21,940 nucleotides of DNA. Source: an uncultured Oscillospiraceae bacterium (GTDB lineage: Bacteria; Bacillota_A; Clostridia; Oscillospirales; Oscillospiraceae). Both the position numbers and the translations under genes were made by a program. The notes below the pieces were generated by a model that searched no databases, was not told the origin of the DNA, and was given only the letters and a program-made list of their open reading frames with translations. Below are positions 15,607 to 21,940 of the stretch, in pieces. Where the stretch lies: NCBI GenBank assembly GCA_900757695.1, contig CAAEOU010000373.1:1-21940 (forward strand). The letters run 5' to 3'. Within the stretch, counting starts at the first letter, position 1. Every line of letters starts with the position of its first letter.

Positions 15607-16818
15607 ATGCGCCAACGTATTTCCTCTTTTATTCTTTCCTGCCTTTTGGTACTACCCATGGCCGCCGGCTGCTTTACTACCACTTCCGTTGCAGCCGATG
15701 AGCCCGTCACAATTAACGTCTATAACTGGGGACAGTATATCTCTGACGGCTCAGATGGATATCTAGATGTCAATGCCGCATTTACTGAGGCAACCGGCAT
15801 CAAAGTCAACTATATGACATACGACACCAATGAGAGTCTTTACACGAAATTGAAAACCGGAGGCTCTTCCTATGACATTATCATCCCCTCAGACTATATG
15901 GCAGGCCGCCTCATTGATGAAGGCCTGGTGCAAAAAATCGATTATACGAATATCCCAAACTACAGCTATATAGATGAGGCATACAAAAACACCGCTTATG
16001 ACCCCGACAATGCATATTCTGTCCCCTACACATGGGGCACAGTGGGTGTTATTTACAACAAGAAGTATGTTGATGAAGCCGATACCGGTTCCTGGGATCT
16101 TCTGTGGAATGAAAAGTACTCTGGCAAGATTCTTATGTTTGACAACAACCGTGATGCCTTCGCCATTGCAGAATCCCGGCTTGGTTACTCTCTGAACACC
16201 ACAGACGAAGCAGCCCTCAAGAACTGTGCTGAATCTCTGAAAGAACAAAAACCGCTGGTACAGCAGTACGTCATGGATCAAATTTTTGACAAAATGACTC
16301 GTGAGGAGGCATGGATTGCTCCCTACTACGCTGGTGACTATTTAACCATGGTCGCAGATAACCCCGATCTGGGCTTTTTCTTTCCCAAGGAAGGCTTTAA
16401 TATGTATATTGACTGCTTTATGATCCCCACCTCTGCAGAGCATAAAGCAGAAGCTGAGGCCTATATCAATTATCTTCTCACGCCAGAAGTGTGCGGCCAA
16501 AACCTTGAATTTCTCGGCTATTCCGCATCGGAAACTGCCGCAAAGGACTACATGGATCCCGAGGTTAGTAGCAACGATATCGCCTACCCCAGTGCTGAAA
16601 CGCTCTCCAATTCTGAAGCATTTCTCTATCTGCCCACGGAGACAAATCAGCTGATGGACTCTCTTTGGCTGGAAGTGAAAACAGGCAACTCCAGCAATAG
16701 CACCGTCTTGATTATATCTGCAATTATAATCATTGTGGCAATTGTTGCGATTCTTGTGCTGGTGTCTATGAAAAAAAAGAAAAAGAAAGCACAGCGTGGA
16801 AAATCTGCTGAAAAATAA
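15607..16818 (+). CDS. potD: Polyamine-binding protein with C-terminal membrane anchor
   Basis: This 403-residue extracellular binding protein has the PotD opening INVYNWGQYISDG, the YDIIIPSDYM block, the VPYTWGTVGVIYN block and EEAWIAPYYAGDY. It has an N-terminal signal peptide, either cleaved after SVAA (about residue 30) or lipidated at C22 (AAGC, a weak lipobox). Unlike standard PotD (about 350 residues), it continues into a Ser/Asn linker, a hydrophobic segment of about 22 residues (366-387) and a Lys-rich tail (six consecutive Lys at 389-394). This would hold the mature protein in the membrane by its C-terminus. The ATG follows AAAGGAG directly after the potC stop. Base composition is visibly more AT-rich than potABC. 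Confidence 0.93.
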   Translation: MRQRISSFILSCLLVLPMAAGCFTTTSVAADEPVTINVYNWGQYISDGSDGYLDVNAAFTEATGIKVNYMTYDTNESLYTKLKTGGSSYDIIIPSDYMAGRLIDEGLVQKIDYTNIPNYSYIDEAYKNTAYDPDNAYSVPYTWGTVGVIYNKKYVDEADTGSWDLLWNEKYSGKILMFDNNRDAFAIAESRLGYSLNTTDEAALKNCAESLKEQKPLVQQYVMDQIFDKMTREEAWIAPYYAGDYLTMVADNPDLGFFFPKEGFNMYIDCFMIPTSAEHKAEAEAYINYLLTPEVCGQNLEFLGYSASETAAKDYMDPEVSSNDIAYPSAETLSNSEAFLYLPTETNQLMDSLWLEVKTGNSSNSTVLIISAIIIIVAIVAILVLVSMKKKKKKAQRGKSAEK

Positions 16819-16832
16819 CCCATAATAGATAC

Positions 16833-16868
16833 GCCCACAGTAGGATCGAATGCGATTCTGCTGTGGGC
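16833..16868 (+). terminator. Terminator of the pot operon
   Basis: GCCCACAG / CTGTGGGC outer stem (16833-16840, 16861-16868) continued inward, through two wobbles, to ATCG/CGAT around an AATG loop, then ATTTTCT. It may also weakly stop the convergent oxidoreductase transcript. Confidence 0.88.
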
Positions 16869-16906
16869 ATTTTCTATAATATCAATTGCTGTGCATCTTT
16901 CTATTA

Positions 16907-19063
16907 TTACTTTGTATTTTCTATCCACGTCTCATAGCGCTGCTCAATGGTACAGGTTGGATTGGGATACACCCGGCAAAGCAGCCCCCGCAGCTGATAG
17001 GAACCCAAATAGTGGTCATAGGGCGGAGCCAATGTGGTGAGAATGTTGGCGTTGGATTCCTGCCAGCCATAATCCGGTGCACCGGCCTCGGGATACCACC
17101 AGCCAAAATCGCAGTTTACAACGTTCTTGTCCATTTGATCGACCAGATGTGCTTTCTGGGTGATTCTTCCCCGCTGGTTCTCGATCCACACCCAGTCGCC
17201 CTCCCGGATGCCCTGTGCGGCCGCTGTCTCCGGATGCATCCGCACCAGCGGAAAAGGCTCCAGCTTCCGAAGCGAGCGGATTTGCCGGTTGTTGGAGACA
17301 AAATAGGGCTGCTGCCGACCGCCGGTGGTCAATATCAGCGGATACTCCCTGCTGAGCTCCGGATTGGACACCAGCGTTTCCGGCGGCTCCTGCCAGGATG
17401 GCAGCGGGTCTGCGCCTGCCTGCTCCATCTTTGTAGAAGCAAATTCATATTTTCCCGTGGGGGTCTGGAACCCATGCCGCTTGTAGTTATAGTAGGTACG
17501 CTCCGGTGCAAGGAATCCCCGCTCCTGTATTGCCTCCAGGGTGATGTCCGACAATTCCGGCCTGCGCCGGGCCATTTCCCGAAGCTGCTGCTGCATCATG
17601 TCCTTCTGCTCTGTAAAGCCATAATTCCAGCCGGCCCTGCGGCATAGCTCCAGAATAAACTCCTCATCGGATTTACACTCCCCCACCTGCACACATTTTC
17701 GCTGGGAGAGCAGCACCTGATCCGCAAATTCCGGCATACAGAACAGGCAATCCACTTCCGGCCACAGGGCTGCCGGTAATACGATATCCGCCAGCTCCGC
17801 CGTTGGATTCATAAAAATGTCCATATAGACCAGAAAATCCAGCTCTTTCATGCACGCATAGGTATGCTTTGCATCCGCCAGCGATAAAAGCGAATTGTTG
17901 GCATTAATAAACATTCCCCGAATTTTATAGGGCTTTCCGGTTCGGATGGCTTCCAACACCATGTAGGGATGGGCCATCATGTCCCCTTTTAAGAAGGGAT
18001 ACGGGCCCGTTAGTCCCTTTTCCGCCACCACTTTTGGAATTTCATTGCAGGGCGGCAGTCCCGCCGGTGCGATCTCCATACTCTCCACAAATCCCCCGGG
18101 CACATCATAGTTTCCCGTGATGGCCGGGATCATATAAATGGCCCTACAGGTATCCATGGCATTAACGCTCTGCTCAAAAGCACAGCCCTGCTCCAGTGCC
18201 AGTGGCTTTGTGCTGCCGATCCATCGAGCCGCGCCAAGGATCTTACTCTCCGGGATCCCTGTAATTTTCGCTACCCTTGGAAGATCATATTCCCGGCAGC
18301 GTTCCTTCAGCGCATCAAAGCCGTAGGTATACCCCTCTACAAATTCGTGGTCATAGAGATCTTCAGAAATCAGGATGTTCAGAATTCCCAGCGCCAGCGC
18401 CCCATCTGTCCCGGGCCGCACCCGAAGCCAATGCTCCGCCTTCTGCGCCAGCTCCGTTGGTTGAGGATCTACCACTACAATGGGCATCCCCTGCCGCACC
18501 GCATCCTTGATCCACCACTGAAGCTCACCATCTGCGCCACTGACAGCAGGATTTGCTCCCCAGACCAGAATACCCCCGGGCTTCACCTTTCCGTAATAGT
18601 CCACCCCCGCAAAGAGCCCGGAGGTCATCACCGCCCCGGTACGTCTGGGCCCCAGACAGATCAGACCGCCGGCAGATGAAAAATTCGGCGTTCCAATGGC
18701 GTTGCCCAGCCGGAAGAAGTACGGAAGATGATGCCGTCCGGTGCCCGTGAGCGCCGAAATACACTCTGGCCCATAGTCCCGGATCAGCCCATTCATCCGT
18801 GCCGCAATGGTCTCATAGGCTTCATCCCATGAGATACGCTGCCATTTTCCGCTGCCCCGTTCCCCCAGCCGTTTCATGGGGTACAGAAGCCGTTGGGGAT
18901 GATACATCTGCTCCACAATGCTCATTCCCTTGACACAGCCCCGGCCCCGATTCAGAGGCCCTTCTTTGGATGGATGCGCTTTGACCACCCGTCCGTTCTC
19001 CACCGTGAGCTCATAGAGACAACCTCCATGGCAACCACGGCATGCGGTACGAAAAACCGGCAT
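16907..19063 (-). CDS. Stand-alone molybdopterin oxidoreductase of the DMSO reductase family, acetylene-hydratase-like layout
   Basis: This 718-residue protein binds one [4Fe-4S] cluster by C8-x2-C11-x3-C15 and C43 (RGRGCVKG) and a Mo/W bis-pterin cofactor. C136 (GGLICLGPR) is the likely metal ligand. Blocks such as YDHEFVEGYTYGFDALKER, DFLVYMDIFMNPTAELADIVLP and TPTGKYEF in the fourth domain fit the family. Length and cysteine spacing recall acetylene hydratase of Pelobacter, but the residue after the second cluster Cys, catalytic Asp there, is His12 here. It therefore probably does different chemistry. No Tat signal is present, so it is cytoplasmic. No iron-sulfur or membrane partner and no cofactor genes are adjacent. 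The ATG at 19063 has GGGGAG seven bases upstream; the ATG at 19081 has none. Substrate unknown. Confidence 0.9.
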   Translation of the reverse strand: MPVFRTACRGCHGGCLYELTVENGRVVKAHPSKEGPLNRGRGCVKGMSIVEQMYHPQRLLYPMKRLGERGSGKWQRISWDEAYETIAARMNGLIRDYGPECISALTGTGRHHLPYFFRLGNAIGTPNFSSAGGLICLGPRRTGAVMTSGLFAGVDYYGKVKPGGILVWGANPAVSGADGELQWWIKDAVRQGMPIVVVDPQPTELAQKAEHWLRVRPGTDGALALGILNILISEDLYDHEFVEGYTYGFDALKERCREYDLPRVAKITGIPESKILGAARWIGSTKPLALEQGCAFEQSVNAMDTCRAIYMIPAITGNYDVPGGFVESMEIAPAGLPPCNEIPKVVAEKGLTGPYPFLKGDMMAHPYMVLEAIRTGKPYKIRGMFINANNSLLSLADAKHTYACMKELDFLVYMDIFMNPTAELADIVLPAALWPEVDCLFCMPEFADQVLLSQRKCVQVGECKSDEEFILELCRRAGWNYGFTEQKDMMQQQLREMARRRPELSDITLEAIQERGFLAPERTYYNYKRHGFQTPTGKYEFASTKMEQAGADPLPSWQEPPETLVSNPELSREYPLILTTGGRQQPYFVSNNRQIRSLRKLEPFPLVRMHPETAAAQGIREGDWVWIENQRGRITQKAHLVDQMDKNVVNCDFGWWYPEAGAPDYGWQESNANILTTLAPPYDHYLGSYQLRGLLCRVYPNPTCTIEQRYETWIENTK

Positions 19064-19104
19064 GGCACTCTCCCCTTTCATTGCAGTATTCAGGCTTGCA
19101 ATCC

Positions 19105-19133
19105 TTGAAAAAAACTGCTACCATTGCCATAAT
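19105..19133 (+). promoter_or_regulatory. Probable promoter of the HAD phosphatase gene
   Basis: TTGAAA (19105-19110), 17-nt spacer, CATAAT (19128-19133). It overlaps the region downstream of the divergent oxidoreductase promoter. Confidence 0.55.
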
Positions 19134-19141
19134 ATAATTGT

Positions 19142-19170
19142 ATTATACAGGATTCTGCCGAAAAAGCCAA
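19142..19170 (-). promoter_or_regulatory. Promoter of the molybdopterin oxidoreductase gene
   Basis: Minus strand: TTGGCT (19170-19165), 17-nt spacer, perfect TATAAT (19147-19142). The -35 is inside the palindrome at 19162-19178. Confidence 0.7.
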
Positions 19171-19178
19171 TGGCTTTT
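19162..19178. promoter_or_regulatory. Palindromic operator candidate over the oxidoreductase -35
   Basis: AAAAGCCA-A-TGGCTTTT is a perfect 8-bp inverted repeat with one central base. It covers the -35 of the leftward oxidoreductase promoter and lies in the leader of the rightward HAD gene, so a bound regulator could affect both. The regulator is unknown. Confidence 0.5.
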
Positions 19179-19211
19179 CCACTTGCCCCATGATCAAGGA
19201 GTGTATACATT

Positions 19212-20039
19212 ATGATTCGCCTTTTGGCCATTGATATGGACGGAACCTGCCTGAACGGGCGCAGCCGCATCAGCCCCCGCACCATGGCAGCGCTGGAAGC
19301 AGCGCACAATGCAGGCATTCTGATCGTCCCCACCACCGGACGTACCCTCACCTGTCTGCCCCACCAGCTTGCAGCACGGCGTGACCTCTACCGATATGTC
19401 ATCACCTCCAATGGTGCTCGGGTCACAGACCTGCAAACCAGCCAGACATTGTTTCAGGCAGAAATCCCAAAGGATACGGCGCTTTCCCTTCTCAAAGATC
19501 TCCGTAGCCTCCACATGGGCCGTACCGCCCATGTCAACCACGACTATCTGGTGCAGGGACAAATACTGCACGCCATGGGACGGATCATTTATGGGAAGGA
19601 TGCCAAGGAATCTCCTTGTGTTTCCGATTTAACCGATGTCATTTCCCGAGGGGCCTGTAATGTAGAAGAACTGCAATTCTTCTTTTTCAGGAAGGACAGT
19701 GCCAATGCGGTGCGGCAGGTGCTGGCCCCGTATCCCACGCTGCTGTCCGCCTATACCGGTCTCTATGTGGAGATCTACCACCGGAACGCCTCCAAGGGGG
19801 CAGCCCTGTCAGCCCTCTGTCAAAAGCTAGGCATTCCAAAAGAGCAGGTTGCCTGCATGGGGGACGGAGAAAATGACTGCTCCATGTTCGCCGCTTCCGG
19901 CCTGCCTCTAGCCATGGGAAACAGCGCCCAGTCTCTTCAGGCCATGGCCAAAGCCGTTTTGCCGGACAATCGTCACGATGGTGCCGCCGAAGGAATTTTT
20001 CGCTATGTGCTGGAACAGGAACCGGTTCACAACCCCTAA
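19212..20039 (+). CDS. Cof-type HAD-superfamily phosphatase (HAD-IIB)
   Basis: This 275-residue hydrolase has all HAD motifs: I, D8-M-D10-G-T; II, T41-T-G; III, K195 in NASKGAAL; IV, GDGEND (217-222). The cap between about residues 80 and 185 fits subclass IIB (Cof/YidA). Members remove phosphate from sugar phosphates, FMN or related metabolites; specificity cannot be predicted. The ATG follows AAGGAG with a ten-base spacer. It is divergent from the oxidoreductase gene. No clear terminator follows. Confidence 0.93.
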   Translation: MIRLLAIDMDGTCLNGRSRISPRTMAALEAAHNAGILIVPTTGRTLTCLPHQLAARRDLYRYVITSNGARVTDLQTSQTLFQAEIPKDTALSLLKDLRSLHMGRTAHVNHDYLVQGQILHAMGRIIYGKDAKESPCVSDLTDVISRGACNVEELQFFFFRKDSANAVRQVLAPYPTLLSAYTGLYVEIYHRNASKGAALSALCQKLGIPKEQVACMGDGENDCSMFAASGLPLAMGNSAQSLQAMAKAVLPDNRHDGAAEGIFRYVLEQEPVHNP

Positions 20040-20066
20040 GATTTATTTTCCTTTTCCCCCCGGCTA

Positions 20067-20075
20067 TGGTATCAT
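20067..20075 (+). promoter_or_regulatory. Extended -10 promoter upstream of the truncated reading frame
   Basis: TGG-TATCAT is an extended -10 with five of six consensus bases. It lies about 40 nt before the ATG at 20115, where AAAGGA provides a ribosome site. Confidence 0.45.
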
Positions 20076-20114
20076 AAGAAATTGTGAAGAATAAAACCGA
20101 AAGGATGAATATAC

Positions 20115-20189
20115 ATGAAATTAGGTATCGTCGAAAGCGAGCCTGTTTCTGTAAGTCTCCGCAAACGCACAAATGCCGACAAAGCTTGA
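20115..20189 (+). pseudogene. Probable 5' remnant of a gene (24 codons)
   Basis: ATG at 20115 has a promoter-like element and GAAAGGA ribosome site, and encodes MKLGIVESEPVSVSLRKRT... before TGA at 20187. Good start signals with such a short frame suggest the beginning of a gene separated from its remainder by insertion or deletion. It could also be a real tiny peptide or a leader; the parent family is not recognised. Confidence 0.4.
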
Positions 20190-20204
20190 TAGGACAGGCA
20201 TTTT
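20172..20204 (+). other. Hairpin at the end of the truncated frame
   Basis: AAATGCC and GGCATTT are complementary arms around about 17 nt that include the TGA; TC and G bases follow rather than a clear T run. A weak terminator, or a core-type recombination site, is possible. Confidence 0.3.
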
Positions 20205-20238
20205 CGGTTGAAGTCAAAACATATAAGTTTCTATTCCC

Positions 20239-20278
20239 CTACGCATCCCCACGCAGAAATGGCGTAAAAATGGCGTAG
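20239..20278. repeat. Direct repeats AAATGGCGTA with inverted CTACGC/GCGTAG
   Basis: AAATGGCGTA occurs at 20257-20266 and 20268-20277 (11-bp period). CTACGC at 20239-20244 is inverted relative to GCGTAG at 20273-20278. Small iterons of this kind are found at tyrosine-recombinase arm sites. No integrase gene is in the window, so function is inferred only. Confidence 0.45.
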
Positions 20279-20336
20279 AGGAACCGGCGGTACCCAGTTG
20301 CGAAAATCGCCTGCTGCAACATTACCAACAATAGTT

Positions 20337-20370
20337 AAGCTGCCCTGCGCACATGCAGGGCAGCTTTTTT
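20337..20370 (+). terminator. Strong rightward terminator with no intact gene before it
   Basis: Perfect 12-bp stem AAGCTGCCCTGC / GCAGGGCAGCTT (20337-20348, 20355-20366) followed by T. On the minus strand no T tract follows. The stretch 20190-20404 contains no convincing gene. Confidence 0.88.
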
Positions 20371-20404
20371 GTCTGCGCACCGGCGTGGAGAGATACAAGG
20401 CGTT

Positions 20405-21112
20405 TCACTCTGCGTTCGTTTGCGTCGCAGTGTCCGGTGCGAAATATTTCCGCCATGGGAAGCGGTCGCAAAATGTCCAGTGCTCTTCATAGAACGCGGA
20501 GAATCGCCCGATGACATAGCCGTTGATCAGCGCGCACAGGATCGTCCCCCACTTCACGCCCTCGAAGTGCCAAAGCCCGAAGGCAAAAAAGCTCATCGCC
20601 ACGCCGACAAGACAACTCACGCAGTCATACCCGGTTTTGAACCGGTTGATGTCTGCACCGAAATGGGCGGAGACCTCCTTCACAAATAGCTCGTAGACCT
20701 CGGGTGAAATATAGGTGTGGAACATGGCGGAAACACCGGCCGCGCAAAAAAGCATCCCCAGCGCATAGTAGATCACGCGCAGCCAGACGCTGCCCGCCGG
20801 AAGCGCGGCGCCAAGCAGCATGAAAGCGTCCAGCACAAAGCCGTAGACGACCACCGTGACAAAGGAGAAGAGATATGACACGCGGAAGCGCAGCAGCAGG
20901 CACATGGCGAGCAGCAGCACAGCCTGCAAGCAGTATTCCGCCATGCCGAAGGTGACGAAGCTCCACACAGGAGACAGCCAACGGTAAAGAAGGTATGCAG
21001 GCGCGACCACCATGGAAACGCCGAAGTCGGCCTTTTCCATCAGGACAACGCCCCGCGCGACAAATACGATGCCGAATACATAGGCAAGCTCCGTGCTGAA
21101 TGTTCTCTTCAT
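20405..21112 (-). CDS. YczE/YitT-like multi-pass membrane protein of unknown function
   Basis: This 235-residue protein has about six hydrophobic segments and the N-terminal pattern RGVVLMEKADFGVSMVVAPAYLLY, as in the YczE/YyaS/YitT group. That group is widespread in Firmicutes and has no established function. The C-terminal third has HFGADINRFKTGYDCVSCLVGV, then FEGVKWGTILCALINGYVIG, the conserved second half of the family. The ATG at 21112 follows GGAGG; an upstream TTG six codons earlier includes that site and was rejected. It is preceded by an extended -10 and a large stem-loop, and lies downstream of the response regulator, so the two may be functionally linked. Confidence 0.82.
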   Translation of the reverse strand: MKRTFSTELAYVFGIVFVARGVVLMEKADFGVSMVVAPAYLLYRWLSPVWSFVTFGMAEYCLQAVLLLAMCLLLRFRVSYLFSFVTVVVYGFVLDAFMLLGAALPAGSVWLRVIYYALGMLFCAAGVSAMFHTYISPEVYELFVKEVSAHFGADINRFKTGYDCVSCLVGVAMSFFAFGLWHFEGVKWGTILCALINGYVIGRFSAFYEEHWTFCDRFPWRKYFAPDTATQTNAE

Positions 21113-21131
21113 TTTTGATCCTCCAAACAAA

Positions 21132-21176
21132 AAATGAGCCTTCTCCGTTTGGTATAGAAACGGAAAAAGCTCATTT
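21132..21176 (-). terminator. Stem-loop terminator between response regulator and membrane protein genes
   Basis: On the minus strand a stem of about 19 bp (21176-21158 with 21150-21132, two G-T wobbles) closes a 7-nt loop and is followed by a T-rich run. It ends only about 10 nt before the GGAGG of the membrane-protein gene, so it can also act as an attenuator of that gene. Confidence 0.85.
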
Positions 21177-21178
21177 AT

Positions 21179-21187
21179 ATTGTACCA
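21179..21187 (-). promoter_or_regulatory. Extended -10 promoter upstream of the membrane protein gene
   Basis: Minus strand TGG-TACAAT (21187-21179). Initiation about 7 nt downstream would begin the transcript inside the first arm of the stem-loop. No good -35 is seen. Confidence 0.4.
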
Positions 21188-21219
21188 CGCCTGTTAAGCG
21201 GCGCAGAACTTTGGCAGCG

Positions 21220-21933
21220 CTATGCCTCATCCTCCGCCAGCATCCGGTATCCGACGCCAAGCTCATTGATGATGTAGCGCTTTTCACCGGGCGTCACGCC
21301 CATTTTCTTGCGGATGTTCTTCATGTTGACTTGCAGCTTCTTGACGCTGCCATAGTCTGAATACCCCCAGACCGCGCGGATGATGGCGGCATACGTCAGC
21401 ACCTTTCCCGCATGGACGGAGAGAAACGCCATGATGTTGTACTCCGTCTGAGTCAGGTCGATCTCCTCTTTGCCAACAAAGACCTGCCGCGTATCATAGT
21501 CGATCAGCAGATCCTGAAGGTGGAATTTTCCGCCGGGGGAGCTTTCTTCCTCTTCGCTGTGCCGATGACTGCGGAGAACGGCGCGGATACGGGCCAGCAA
21601 TTCCTCCGTGCCAAAGGGCTTGGTGATATAATCATTCGCCCCCAGATCCAGGGCTTCCACCTTATCCCGCTCGTTGGAACGGGCGGAGAGCACAATGATG
21701 GGCACGGTGTCCGATTCCCGGACTTTCTGAATCAAGTCCAAACCATCCCGATCCGGCAGGCCGAGATCCAGAACGATGAGATCCGGACGATGGGAGGCGT
21801 ACATCATTATGCCGAGCGCACAGGTCTCCGCGCAGAGCACCTGATAGTCGCTGGTTTCCAGATTGGCTTTGATAAAGCTTCGGATGTTGGCCTCGTCCTC
21901 TACGATCAGGATCTTGTACTTGTTATTGCTCAT
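21220..21933 (-). CDS. OmpR/PhoB-family response regulator, KdpE-like
   Basis: This 237-residue two-component regulator has a receiver domain (about 5-120) with acidic pocket E12-D13, phospho-acceptor D56 (IVLDLGLPDRDG), the switch Ser in IIVLSA and Lys in DYITKPFG. A winged-helix DNA-binding domain spans about 135-232, with LTQTEYNIM, AVWGYSDYGSVKKLQVNMKNIRKKM and GVGYRM. The LDLGLPDRDGLDLI and VNMKNIRKK patterns are KdpE-like, but no potassium ATPase genes are in view and the real target is unknown. The ATG at 21933 has GAGGACG immediately upstream. A sensor kinase gene probably ends just beyond the right edge. Composition is more GC-rich than the 20040-20340 patch. Confidence 0.93.
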   Translation of the reverse strand: MSNNKYKILIVEDEANIRSFIKANLETSDYQVLCAETCALGIMMYASHRPDLIVLDLGLPDRDGLDLIQKVRESDTVPIIVLSARSNERDKVEALDLGANDYITKPFGTEELLARIRAVLRSHRHSEEEESSPGGKFHLQDLLIDYDTRQVFVGKEEIDLTQTEYNIMAFLSVHAGKVLTYAAIIRAVWGYSDYGSVKKLQVNMKNIRKKMGVTPGEKRYIINELGVGYRMLAEDEA

Positions 21934-21940
21934 CGTCCTC

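Noticed and set aside
16907..19063. Formate dehydrogenase or nitrate reductase assignment
   Set aside because: No selenocysteine TGA or typical Fdh ligand region, no partner subunits, no Tat signal; the fit to an acetylene-hydratase-like single-subunit layout is better.
1..21940. CRISPR array or insertion sequence
   Set aside because: No regularly spaced repeats and no transposase or Cas frames were seen on either strand.

Overview
The window looks like chromosomal DNA of a strictly anaerobic, fairly GC-rich Firmicute, most likely a gut Clostridia/Oscillospiraceae relative. This is inferred from the class III (oxygen-sensitive) ribonucleotide reductase, the CBS/DRTGG-type manganese pyrophosphatase, the strong AGGAGG-type ribosome binding sites, sigma-A-like promoters, and the many compact hairpin-plus-T terminators. 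No species can be named from the sequence alone.

Layout. (1) 1-5160 is a transport block. A leftward polar amino-acid ABC permease and ATPase (the ATPase cut by the window edge) diverge from a rightward FrlC-like sugar isomerase/epimerase. That gene is followed by a complete second polar amino-acid ABC operon (lipoprotein binding protein, permease, ATPase). (2) 5214-5950 holds, leftward, an ArsC/Spx-family thioredoxin-fold protein and a tRNA-Thr/tRNA-Tyr pair with its own strong promoter and terminator. (3) 6049-7479 is a PepD-type M20 dipeptidase. (4) 7573-10744 is the anaerobic ribonucleotide reductase operon. NrdD ends just after its zinc-ribbon and lacks the glycyl-radical segment. That segment is encoded by a separate 53-codon gene between nrdD and nrdG. 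Two NrdR-box-like sites lie in the operon leader. (5) 10838-12643 is a CBS-DRTGG family II inorganic pyrophosphatase. (6) 12750-16868 is a polyamine-type potABCD operon whose binding protein has an unusual C-terminal membrane anchor. (7) 16907-19063, leftward, is a stand-alone DMSO-reductase-family molybdo/tungsto-enzyme resembling acetylene hydratase in layout but with a different residue at the catalytic Asp position. (8) 19212-20039 is a Cof-type HAD phosphatase. (9) 20040-20404 is a patch of lower GC containing a gene start cut off after 24 codons, direct repeats and a terminator. Beyond it lie a leftward YczE/YitT-like membrane protein and a KdpE/OmpR-type response regulator; this may be the edge of an inserted island.

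How the parts fit: amino-acid, dipeptide and polyamine acquisition dominate, together with anaerobic deoxynucleotide synthesis and pyrophosphate removal. The most unusual object is the split class III ribonucleotide reductase (nrdD, a tiny glycyl-radical protein, nrdG), whose three reading frames are chained by overlapping stop/start codons and a 14-codon coupling frame.
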